Shown here: positions 1 through 10,516 of the stretch, piece by piece
Layout of the letters: the number at the start of each line of letters is the position of its first letter
How positions within the stretch are numbered: position 1 is the stretch's first letter
Assembly: GCF_016801865.2 (NCBI RefSeq)
Contig: NC_068937.1
Location: 122,423,225 to 122,487,224, forward strand
DNA length: 64,000 nucleotides
Origin: Culex pipiens pallens
Taxonomy: Eukaryota; Arthropoda; Insecta; Diptera; Culicidae
Reading direction: 5' to 3'
Notes under the pieces: generated by a model
What the model was told of the DNA's origin: nothing
Seen by the model: the letters and a program-made list of their open reading frames with translations, nothing else
The model's database searches: none
Made by a program: the position numbers and the translations under genes

Positions 1-689
1 AAATCCCTTCTAGTTTTGAAATACCTACTGAAAGATGTGAACAAAGTTACCTCTACCTAACCATGATTTTTTGTTCTGCAAAGGTTTTTCATGAATTTTC
101 AATTGTTACAATTTTTGTCTCATAAAATTGTCCCAAGCTCTACGTAGGTGATCTGGGCCTAAGACATTTTTAGCATCCTATGTGGATTTCATGGAATGTA
201 AAGAAATTTCTTCTGAATGGATTTATTTTGCCCTTTCGAATTAACTCTTTCTCGGTAACAGAATGGTTGAGCAGCTCGTTTGACAAATTCAACCCACGCA
301 AAGAAAGTTGATTTTTTCCATGAACATGAAGGTTCATGGTTATTTTTATGAAATTCATATTTACGAAAAACATTAATGTGTGGTGCACCATTTTCGTCTA
401 AAAAATACCAAAATTTTCAACACATTTCAATCAATTTGAAAAAAAAAGAAGACAAATACCGAATGATTCCCAAATTTTTGAATTTTTATTTTTGGGGAGT
501 TTGCATTGTGTCTCAATGATCAGATAAACGATAAAATTTTATTTTTATTGTTTTAAAAATAACAAAATTGCGTAAAAAGCGATGTTTGTGTAAAATGATG
601 GTTTTCTATTCATCAATGTAAATGTTTGTAAATTTGTTGAAAATGAATTGAGTATACAATTTTAACCAATGTTCTCCTTCATCCACCAG
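1..689. other. AT-rich intron upstream of the first visible ADAM exon
   Basis: This stretch is AT-rich with homopolymer runs and no convincing coding segment. It ends in a polypyrimidine tract and AG at 688-689 (ttctccttcatccaccag), which is the acceptor for the first visible exon of the ADAM gene. I read it as the 3' part of an intron whose upstream exons (signal peptide, most of the prodomain) lie outside the window. Short ORFs here look random. Confidence 0.6.
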
Positions 690-3631
690 GGCACAGTTCG
701 TGGTAGCATCTCATCTTCGGTAGCTCTGTCCACGTGCGACGGCATCAGTGGCATCGTCTACGACACGCACGATACTTACCTGATAGAATTCGACAGCTCA
801 GAACAGAGCCACTACGTACAACGAAATCCCGATTTGTTGAAGAAGGATCGGGTAAGCTAGCTGATGAATCTGTCTTGAACCATATTTTAAATTTCGTACA
901 ATTTTAGACCAAACGTGCCCTTGAGACATTCCACGAGCCACATCCAGAGGCTTTCAGTACGGCATTCCGCTCAAATCGAGAGTCCAACTACGTTGAACTA
1001 GTCCTGGTGATCGATCGCGCCCTATACCTCGGAAATATGAACGTCCAAAAGGTCTACAACTACTGTCTAGACCTGGTCAACATAATGAACATAATATACC
1101 GTCCGCTGAATATTTATATAGTTCTCGTCGGAGTCGTCATCTGGACCGAGCAGGACGAAATCGAGATGAGCTCGGACTCCAAGAAAACGCTGGATAACTT
1201 TCTCCGATATCGGCGGGACACCTTGCTGCAGTCGATTCCCCACGACAACGCACACTTGCTAACGGGAGTACACTTTGGGGATAGTAGTGGTGATGGAGTT
1301 GTCGTTGGAAAGGCCGAACTTGGCTCAATGTGTACGTTTGCTGGATCCGGTGGAGTGGAAGTCGTCGATACAAAACACGTGGCGTTGCAAGCCAGTACCG
1401 TAGCACACGAAATGGGCCACAATTTCAACATGGACCACGATGGGCCGGAATGTCGGTGTCCTGGAGGAAACTGCGTCATGGCAGCGAAGACGGTTCGCAG
1501 CCAGAAGGCGCCTAGCCGGTGGAGTTCGTGCAGCGTGGAACATCTTGAAACGGGTCTACAACATGGGCTTGGGGCGTGTTTGAAGAACAAACCGGCCAAA
1601 ATGTTGGTCAAGAGTACATGTGGCAACGGTTTGCTAGAGCCTGGAGAAGAATGTGACTGTGGTCTGTCCGAGATGTGTGATACAAAGTGTTGTGATGCCA
1701 CGACCTGTCGGTTGACGGTGAACGCAACTTGTGCAGCGGGGGAATGCTGCGATCTCGATAGTTGTCAGCTCAAGTCAGCTGGATCAAGCTGTCGATCGGC
1801 AGTGGGAGAGTGCGACTTACCGGAACATTGCAGTGGACAGTCTCCGATTTGTCCAAAGGATGTATACCTCAGAGATACGGAACCCTGTGCTGGAGGACAA
1901 GCTTACTGCTTCAAAGGACGTTGTCGAACCCGTGATTCACAGTGCAAACTGCTGTGGGGATCCACAGGCAGATCGTTCAATGATCACTGCTATCAAACCA
2001 ATCGCAACGGTACCATCTTTGGTAACTGTGGCAATAACCTGTTAACGGGAGAATACACCAAGTGCAACCAGGAGGACATCATGTGTGGATTGCTGCACTG
2101 TAGCCATAGAAATGAGAAGCTGGACTACGGAATGGGTGCGTACTCTAAGCTAACGACAACCAAGTTTACCCATTTTGGACCTAGAGGAACGGTGCGGGAC
2201 ACCGTTTGTAATGCCGCCATTGTAGATTTAGGACTAGATGTTACGAACCCCGGGCTGGTCCCGGATGGAGCCAAGTGTGGAACGGGGAAGATGTGCTGGA
2301 ACCAGAAATGTGTATCGTTGGCTCATTTGAAGGAGAATGACGTTGGTGAAGAGTGCGAAGGAGGCTGTAGTGATCATGGAGTGTGCAACAGTGAAGGAAA
2401 CTGCCACTGTGACGATGGTTTTGGTGGTAAATTCTGCGAAACTGCTGGTTTAGGAGGCTCGGTAGATAGCGGACCAACTGTTGATCCGGACAGCTCCAAG
2501 GGACCATTAGCTCTTTATATCTCGTTGACAATTCTTCTGTTTATGATCTTTACTGGAACGGTGTACTTCTACCGAGTATTTCTGTGGGATTACATAAAGA
2601 ATGTTTTACAAGACTTCCGCATGCGGAAATACGGTCACGTTGTACCACCAGCATCGCCATCCATCATGGGAGTTGCAAAAACTGCTAGGCTGCAAGTGTC
2701 TCAACCTGTTATAAACAGCACAACACTCAAACTGGACACCGTTCCATCAAGAGCTGCTCCACCTCCACCAAAGCCACAAACCGAACCTGCTCAGCACTTT
2801 ATTAAAGTTAACATCAACAAGGGTAAAATCACGATCGAAAACAAAGTGGTCAACTCACCGTTCCTTCTCGAATCCACGTTACTGGACGCTCATGAAGCTG
2901 TGCACGAGATGAAAGCACGAGGAACACCTGCTATTGTCGAGAAACGCTCAATCAGCGTCGATTCGGAAGGTCCACTGCTCGGACAAAGCGTAGACCGACC
3001 AGTACTCGACACTCCCCCACCGCTTGAAACTCGAGAACCTGATCTAGTAGCACAAATTAGTCAAGTTAAGCTCAAAAAGGTGCACGATTTCCATTCAAAC
3101 CGTTCCAAGAGTGACGAGAAACCTCCACGAAGACTACCAGAGCTGCCAAGGCAGAAAACCATAGGAGAATTCCAAAGTGTCATCGCAGAAGTTCATCCCA
3201 AACGAAGTCCAGTGACAGAGGAACCTCCTACGAATCCGTTCGGACACGTTACCCTGAAGAAGACAAAAACCCGAACACCTCATCTGAGTCGAGAACACTT
3301 GGACGAAATTACCGCTGAACAATCAGCAACAAGCAAGCCAACACCCTTAACAAAACCCGCAATCAATAGATTAAAGCCAACTCTACCTCAAAAGCCATCG
3401 GCTCAACAAAATGTAGACAATCAACAGTCTAGCGAAGCAGCGAGCAAGCCTAAACTGTCTCGAAAGCTGCCACAGCTGCCGAGCGCTGGACCAAACCGCA
3501 GCCGTCCACCGTTGCAGCGGAAGCCTGCCGTTGTGGTAGACGAAGCGGCGGATCTTCCTGAAGGAGGAGGCGTAGCTGCGCTGAAGGCGAGACTTAACCT
3601 GGAACAAATTGGCGGTGGCATCAAACGGTAA
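690..3631 (+). CDS. ADAM metalloprotease-disintegrin, Meltrin/ADAM12-like (5' partial)
   Basis: Visible exons are 690-851 and 908-3631, separated by a 56-nt GT-AG intron; together they give 961 aa with the N-terminus missing. Domain order (residues of the visible part): end of prodomain 1-54; reprolysin-type catalytic domain from about 75, with zinc motif HEMGHNFNMDHD near 221-232 (1406-1441) and a Met-turn CVM; disintegrin domain from about 289 (CGNGLLEPGEECDCG, loop CRSAVGECDLPEHC); cysteine-rich region; EGF-like module near 536; one transmembrane segment about 587-611; and a cytoplasmic tail of about 350 aa rich in SH3-ligand-like prolines (APPPPKP, RRLPELP, RKLPQLP). The family sheds membrane-protein ectodomains or mediates adhesion at the cell surface. 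The histidines and glutamate are intact, so it is predicted active. The conserved metzincin Gly after the second His is Asn, as in ADAMTS enzymes. Stop TAA is at 3629-3631. The exact ADAM subfamily is inferred from tail and domain order. Confidence 0.9.
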
Positions 3632-4097
3632 CGTGGATGCTTCCGAACCTGTTAAAAACTTTGTGTATTTGTTGGAAGTATTTTCTAGTGCAATTTGGGC
3701 ATTCGTTAAACTTTGAATCGCACGTTCCGCTCCTTTTTGGAATGTATGCGTTTGATACTGTTTTATTGTGATTTGTAACGAACTTCGGAGAAGTATTTTT
3801 AAATAGATTGTAAGAAACTCTCATATCATAATACGAGTTCGACGAACTCGACTAGACTGCTTGCAATACACCTATAAGTACTTAGCGATGAACTCTCGAA
3901 TACAAATAACTAGTCAATTAAACACTTATAACGTTGGTTTAATTTATTTATTGAGAAAGATCCAGCTGCAGTTTGGTCAAACAACCGCAAAATATAGCTG
4001 ATTCAGAGAAAATTGACCGCAATGTGCTAAGAAATCAAGGGTTGGCTTGAGACATTTTTCTCTGTTATGGCAATAAATATTGCTTGTCCGCAATGTC
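3632..4097. other. Tail-to-tail intergenic spacer with poly(A) signals on both strands
   Basis: This spacer holds the 3' UTRs of the ADAM gene (+) and transporter A (-). ATTAAA at 3917-3922 is a candidate poly(A) signal for the ADAM gene. On the minus strand AATAAATAAA lies at 3952-3943, a good signal for transporter A. If both are used, the transcripts overlap or nearly touch. Positions 4028-4055 belong to a dispersed repeat also found inverted at 28102-28129. Confidence 0.5.
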
Positions 4098-5618
4098 CTA
4101 CTCCTCCTCCACCTTCTTTCCCCCACCGCCCAGTCGGTTCTGAATCTCCTGCAGACTAAGACCTTTGGTTTCGATTACGCACAACAACGTAAACAGGAAC
4201 GCTCCGGCACAGACCAGCCCAAAGATCCAGAAAGCCCACTCGAAACCATAGGATTCACTGATCAATAAGAAGAAGCGAAGTGCCAAAAAGTCTAGAACCC
4301 ATGAACTGGACACGATGATCATGCTTCCTAGTGCTTTAACATCGTGTGCGAAGATTTCCGCCGCGATAGCCCACGGGACCGGTCCAAAGCCAACGTTGTA
4401 GATGGAGATGAAGCCAATCATTCCGGTCAGTGGAATCCAGCTAATACTCTGCGATGGAACATCCAGTGAATCCATCAGAAAGTATGCACCAAGTAGCGCC
4501 AAAACTACGGAAAGACCCAGTGTAGAAGCCATGAGAACTGGTCTTCGTCCGGAATGATCTACGAAGAATATGACACAACACACAAACACGACCTGAACCG
4601 CTCCCATTATAATTGTGCAAACTTCGCTAGGCAGTGCTATTTCAGCCTTTTCGAAGATTAACTCACTGTTTGATTGGATACAGTCGATTCCGGACCATTG
4701 CTGGAGAGAAATCAAGCAGAAGCTGATCATCAGCGCCCGCAGGTTTGCTCGATTGGTGAAAAGACTGCGGAAGGCGTTCGACTTTTGTACCGATTCTTCT
4801 TGCAGAACGTAATCTTTGGTAAGTTGCAGATCACCTTGAATTTCCTCTAAGGATGCGTCTCGTAGATACATAAGCGAGTTTGCAGCTTGCTGGTAGAGAC
4901 CTTTCGAAATGAAAAAGTGTGGCGTTTCCGGCATGTAGAAGAACAGAATGGTAAACAAGAGTGGAACTGCGCAGCAGATCCACTGGAAGGAGATGTAGCT
5001 AACATATGGACCGATCAAGTAGACGTACAGCGTACCAACTGAAAAATAGAAAATGTTTGAGTTTTCCTCTGGATAAGCTATACAAGCATGCTTACTGGTT
5101 TGCCCAATCTGCAGAAAAGACCCGAGAATCCCGCGGTACTCATCGCTGGCAATCTCTCCAATGTACATGGTTAATCCGTTCAGAATGCAACCGCCGGCGA
5201 ATCCCTGCACAAATCTAGCCGCGATCATCACCGGCACCGAGGTCGACTGGAGCAACATGATCCATCCGACAATGTGAATAACTCCCGACAACCAAAGGGC
5301 CAGCTTACGACCTTTCCAATCTGCCAAAAAGCCGGCCGCAAATGGCCCAAAAAATCCCCCGACCGCCAGCACCGAGTTGATCCAGGACTGTTCGCTTTCG
5401 ACGATCAGGTAACCGATCGGATTATCCGACAAACCCTGATCCGTCAGCTTCTGAAACATAGGGGACGGCCAACCGACAGTGAGCCCGACGCAGATCGCCG
5501 AGATATTCGCTGGAATGTTGGTGCAGGTTTGTTAATCCCAGAAAAAAAAACTGAGCGGAATGATCTCACCGACTGCGGCCACCAAAAATTCACGAAACGT
5601 TGCTTTGGAGCGATGCAT
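4098..5618 (-). CDS. Facilitated trehalose/sugar transporter, Tret1-like (gene A)
   Basis: MFS sugar porter of 12 predicted membrane segments. Exons on the minus strand: 5618-5570, 5509-5096, 5038-4098, giving 467 aa. The first exon encodes MHRSKATFREFLVAAV; the intron 5569-5510 splits a codon after its first base, exactly as in the three paralogs. An in-frame ATG further upstream (5750) exists, but the 5618 start matches the short N-termini of its relatives. Family signatures: GWPSPM after the first helix, DWKGRK in loop 2-3, PETPHFF after TM6, ETKGLSLQEIQ at the C-terminus. Intron 5095-5039 is 57 nt, a multiple of three without stops, so it would read through if retained. The normally conserved QQxSGIN of TM7 is QQWSGID followed by CIQSNSELIF, so substrate handling may differ. 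The family moves trehalose or hexoses by facilitated diffusion at the plasma membrane; the substrate of this copy cannot be told. Confidence 0.85.
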
Positions 5619-6093
5619 TCTACCTGCTACTGGTTCTACTATAAACTGATAGCAAATCAGAGCACTCTTATTGGCTTTTCTATCGAAAAGGGAGAAGTCG
5701 GTGGGCAAATAGACATTGTTGATAGTGCTACAAGGGATGTTTGTGACCATTTGCTATTGTTGAATGTTCGGTGAATAATCGTACACCACTCGAAATGGAG
5801 ATCAATAGTGATTTTCTTTCATATCTAACTCACAACAGAGCCGCATTCGTCAATTGAGAACATTTATTTTACAACACATGGTTTAAGTAATACTTTCACT
5901 GGATGATTCTACTTATCTGTGCAATCATATATTCTTTTGAAGAAGCCGCTACCACTTCAAACACTTCAAAAGCCTTTGGCATCTTGAATTTCCCACCTTA
6001 CTTCACTACAAATGAGGCAAAAGCCATCAATTAGCCACTTATTGCCAAGGTAGTCCTTCGAGGACCACAACAGAACCATAAAACTTAACCCGC
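5619..6093. other. Spacer between transporter genes A and B
   Basis: This stretch contains the 5' flank of gene A and the 3' UTR of gene B. The minus-strand frame stays open from 5750 into the gene A first exon, so an N-terminally extended gene A is formally possible. A TCAGT initiator-like string occurs on the minus strand at 5649-5645, only about 30 nt from the gene A ATG, with no good TATA upstream. I see no other feature. Confidence 0.4.
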
Positions 6094-7804
6094 TCAACAT
6101 TTGTCACTAGCTGACGCCATCACTGGAGCACTCTCATTTAAACGGGCCTGAATTTCCGGCAAACTCAAGCCCTTGGTTTCCACCACGAAGACGTACGTGA
6201 ACACAAACGCCATCGCGCAACACACCGCAAAGATCCAGAACAACCAATGGGATCCGAGGGCGTCGTCCAGTGATGTGAAATAAAACAGGATGAAGAAGGA
6301 TGTCAGCCAGCAGATTGAAGACACGACTGAGGACGCTAGTGACTTAATGCTGGGTGCAAACATCTCTCCTAGAAGAACCCAAGCAATGGGCCCAAATCCG
6401 GTGCAGAACATGATGACGAAGAGTACGAGCGAAGCTACGGGTAGGAAGGTGAGCGTACTTGCCACTTCTGAGCTCTGGTTGTCTAGGTAGAAGTACGTCC
6501 CGAGGGCGGTCAACGAGCAGCACATTCCCAAGGCCGAGGTGAGGAGCGTAGGTCGTCGACCTACCCTGTCTACGATCACTGCCGTCACAATACTGGAAAT
6601 TACCTGGAAGATACCCAACACAATAGCAGAGAGATCTGCCGGTATATCGGTACCCGTGCGGTCAAATATTGTCTGAGCAAAGAACTGCACCGGGTTGATG
6701 CCAGAGAACTGCTGGAACACAACCACACCGGTGCAGATGATCAATGCTCTGAAGTTGGCATGATCTATAAACAGATCTTTTATTGTTCCCCGGTTACGCA
6801 GCGATTCTTCGACCGAAAATTGAATTGAGTTAAACTCAGCTTGCAACTCGGAAATTGGTTCTCCTCGGATGTACGCCAACGATCGAGCCGCTGCCCCGTA
6901 ATCTCCCTTGGACACGTAAAAATGAGGCGTCTCCGGCATTTGGACAAAGCCAGCTACAAACAACAAAGGCAGTGCCATTTGGATCCACTGGAAGGCACCG
7001 TAGCTGACGTAAGGCCCAATTGCGTAGTCCAGAAGCAGTCCCAGTGTGATAAAGGTCTGCACTAGAGAGCCAAGAGCTCCTCGTCGCTCTACGGTAGCGA
7101 TCTCGCCCACGTACAGCGGAGTAATTGTGATCGCGAAACCGATTCCACATCCCTGCAGGAATCGACCAACCAAAATCTGCGCCACGGATTGAGTCGTAAG
7201 AAAAAGGACATACGCGGCCAGGAAAAATACGGCGCTGATCAGCAGGGCAAGTTTTCGCCCGAAGCGATGAGCTACAAAGCCGGCGAAAGCTGGACCTAGA
7301 ATGGAGGCATAATCATTGATACGAAAAAAAAGTATTAGAAATTGACACCCGTACCAAGTAGTGATCCCAGTGTCAATATAGAGCCAATCCATGATAGTTC
7401 ACTTGCCGTAGGAGCCTCTGGCAGGGGTGACTCATCCATATCCTTCAGCTTGGACTCCATCGGTGATGTCCACGCCATGCTGGCACCCATGCAAGCAATT
7501 GCGAGATTCGCTGCAAGAAATTTAATTAGTTTTCCGTTGTTTATCGCTGCAATCAATCCATATAGATAAATGCGGACACTTAATTTGAATAACTCATCAC
7601 AGATCCTCCGAAAAGTCAACTTATCAGCTTTCACCGACATTGACCTTTCGGTGCCAAATTGTGACTGCTGTTATCAGCGCTGGATGAATTAGACAATAAC
7701 GTCTACTCCAGTTGAGGTCAGCCCAAAAAGAATCCCAACCCACCTATCAGTGCAGCCACATACTGTCGCTTCTTCCTGATTGCACTAAGCAGCAGTTGAA
7801 TCAT
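6094..7804 (-). CDS. Facilitated trehalose/sugar transporter, Tret1-like (gene B)
   Basis: MFS sugar porter, 472 aa. Exons on the minus strand: 7804-7744, 7510-7355, 7295-6094. The start is the first ATG after an in-frame TGA; exon 1 encodes MIQLLLSAIRKKRQYVAALI and splices into the conserved AxNLA...AWTSPM segment. Introns are 233 nt (7743-7511) and 59 nt (7354-7296, placed at the LGSLLG/PAFAG junction). Signatures: HRFGRK in loop 2-3, PETPHFY after TM6, QQFSGINPV in TM7, DRVGRRP in loop 8-9, VETKGLSLPEIQ near the C-terminus. These fit an active facilitator of the Tret1 group, which moves trehalose between haemolymph and cells. It sits in tandem with A and C on the same strand, as expected from local duplication. 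A TATA/initiator pair upstream (7994-8030) gives a plausible own promoter. Stop TGA is at 6096-6094. Confidence 0.88.
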
Positions 7805-7993
7805 TGCACGCCTTCGTCCAAACTGTCAACAAAACTATCTCCAGGTCACCCCGAGGCGGACCTCACAGCTTCCACACGCGACACTAATTATAATTACTAA
7901 CAAGTCGTCACTTAGTAAACAACCTCAAAGAACAACATTAACTGAATGATTTCATGTATTCTTCGGTCCAACTCGTGAGACAGGTTCTACTAA

Positions 7994-8030
7994 ACTGAAG
8001 ACAGCGATGGCCAGCCCCAAGTTCTTTATA
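7994..8030 (-). promoter_or_regulatory. Candidate TATA + initiator promoter of transporter gene B
   Basis: On the minus strand TATAAAG lies at 8030-8024 and the arthropod initiator TCAGTTT starts at 7998. Taking the initiator A (7996) as +1, the TATA box is at about -34 to -28, the standard spacing. This predicts a 5' UTR of about 190 nt to the ATG at 7804 with no intron needed. No transcript evidence is available here. Confidence 0.5.
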
Positions 8031-10516
8031 CCAATTCGTTGCCTTATTAAAAGAGTCAACCTCTCTCCCGAGATGACCGAATGGTACTGGCTTCCGCCGA
8101 GTTTGATAATCCGGTGCAAACAGTCAGTGCAGAGCAATTGCAGCCCGGCTGGACAAGTGTTTTTGCGCCCATCTCTGAGTATGGGAAAGTTGAAGAGAGC
8201 ACCGTACGCGCCAAGCAGCAGTTGCGATGATTTGGATTCTCGCGATGAAATGGCTTCGGTAAGAGGTTGCATAGGTGCAGGCGTTGATGGTAATAAGCTT
8301 TTGTAATTTGCAAATATTTTTCCAAGTTTATGATGCCCTCCCCTTCCAAGTAAGCCTGAATCTTAGGTAGGCAAAACATATAGATTTTCTAAATTTCAAT
8401 TTTATAATGGAAATGTAAGTCAAATCAACTTAAAACAATTAGAATCGTGCGTTGATAATCATACTGAGCATGTATGAGCTCGCTTTAAAATATTTTGATT
8501 TTGATTTTTTGTTGGACCCAATCTCACCCCTTAGACCTAATGTCATCCCTAATGATGATACTAACATATGCTGAAAACAATGAAAACAACTGGACTAATG
8601 TAAACACTAGTTTACGCGAGCCGTACATTTTTCCAACGAAGTTCACCGAGTTGGATAAATACAACGAGTGCTGAAAAAGTCAAGTTTTGCAACAAGTTCC
8701 ATACAACATTTTTTGCCATTGCAAAAAAACACTTGTATGGAAACATTTGTGTAATTTGACGACAGAGACGACAGTGCAATTTGGGGGTTATGCTCGGCTT
8801 TCGGTCTTATTTATTTAAAAGTAAACACCAGTTTGTTACTTTGTCCAACGTTTCAGTTCATGTACCTTTTTAAGTAATCTTCTTTGATTTGCGTGAAACA
8901 TTGTCCTAAGGGGTAACTTCTGTCCCTGATCACGAATCCGTTTTTTTTATATCTCGTGACGGAGAGTGGTACGACTCCTCTCATTTTTGAACATGCGAAA
9001 AAAGACGTGTTTTTCAATAATTTGCAGCCTGAAACGGTGATGAGATAGAAATTTGGTGTCAAAGGAACTTTTATGTAAAATTGGACACCCAATTTGATGG
9101 CGTACTCAAAATTCCGAAAAACGAAGTTTCCATCGAAAAAACACAAACAAAGTTTTAAAAACTCTGTCATTTTCCGTTATTCAATTGTATTTTTTTTTCG
9201 AACGTGTCGTTTTAAGGGAAATTTAATTTACTTTTCGAATCTACATTAACCCAGAAGGGTAATTTTTTCATTTAGAACATTTTGTTTTTTCTTTTTCATT
9301 TTAAAAATTTTTGCGTTTTTTTTTCTAACTTTGCAGAGTATTTTTTTTCAGCCCCGGCAAAATCAAATTGCGTCTCGGGCGTCGCAAGGAGCGACGCATA
9401 TCTTTTTTGCCGGGGACAATTTTTCGAAAAAATGCCAAACTTTGATGGTCTGTACCGAGCTCCAGGGTGCTCCAAACTTCAATGATATATATACCTACAC
9501 GCCAGTGATGTTTTTGGTAAACGCATTGGTGGCCAAAGTGCCTCAAAAATAGACAATTTTGTGGAAAAAAGTATTTTTACGGGTTAAATCCCATTTAAAA
9601 TTGAAGGGCGGAGCGCCAGCTCTTGTTACGTCCAATCAAGCTCATATTTGAGATTTGGGCACCGGAACAAACCCCTGAATACCCGCCAAAAAGTCAATTT
9701 TGTTACACTCTAGTGTACACTCAAACCCCGATGGCTTGACACCAACTGTTGTCAAACGAACGGGGTCACTTTTTAGTTTGACACCCCTTTTACACGGATT
9801 TCATACACACTACCAAACGATTGTTTTGATAGTGTGCGTGAGCGCCGTGTAAAAAGTGACAGTTCGTCACTTTTTAGTTTTACTTTGACCAACCAACGGG
9901 GTACAAACTAAAAAAGTGTCAAACGAAAAAGTGACCAACGACCGGGGGTTGAGTGTACCAAAGTTCTACAAAGTTGTAGAGCAGAAAAAAATTTGATATA
10001 TAAACATTAGGGGTTTGCTTATGAACTTCACGAGTTTTGAAAAAAAAAAAAAAAATTTGCGTTTCTTTTCGTTTTGTCGTCCATATCGGTCGACGATGAA
10101 CGGCTATGATCAACGCGACTGACTAGTTTAGTTATTTATAAATGATTCTAGAAAGAAAATTGCTGATAAAATTTTGAATCGGATGGAGCAAAACTCGTGT
10201 CATTCGTGTCAAATTTATTCAGAACATGTTTGATAAAGGTCAATGCGCCAATTGAATCAGTTGCATCAGAGAGAAAGAGAGACAGAAATAGAACAAACCC
10301 GTTTTTTTAATCTTTTTTATTGACCACAGTAACACAACAACTTTGGTTCCCTATCTAGCGATTAACGGCGTGATAAAATCTTAATTATCAAAAACATATA
10401 TCGATTTTTACAATTTGAGGAACTAATTTACTGTAACTAATAAAAACACCCTTCTTTGTTTAACAGTAAAGCACAAACATTTACACGCTCAACATGGCCC
10501 ACAAAACGATTCCATT
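8031..10516. other. Intergenic region between transporters B and C
   Basis: The region is largely AT-rich non-coding DNA. Both strands of 8031-8380 hold ORFs of about 100 aa that match nothing I recognise, and this piece is probably just the upstream flank of gene B. It includes the inverted-repeat element at 9716-9957. Near 10316-10321 the minus strand reads AATAAA, a candidate poly(A) signal for gene C. Confidence 0.45.
9716..9957. mobile_element. MITE-like inverted-repeat element (about 242 bp)
   Basis: The left end reads TACACTCAAACCCCG and the right end is its near inverse complement (CGGGGGTTGAGTGTA). Internal sequence also pairs imperfectly, with repeated GTGACACTTTTT-type strings, and there is no coding capacity. 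The TA at both ends would fit a TA-targeting (Tc1/mariner-like) element, but the TA is part of the repeat, so the family assignment is only a guess. Confidence 0.55.

Noticed and set aside
1067..1701. Several minus-strand ORFs of 60-195 aa opposite the ADAM exon
   Set aside because: They are antisense shadows of a real coding exon; the plus strand gives the recognisable ADAM domains.
7952..8379. Minus and plus ORFs of about 100 aa upstream of transporter B
   Set aside because: No recognised family, overlapping on both strands, and the minus-strand TATA/initiator pair lies at their edge; more likely promoter-flank sequence.
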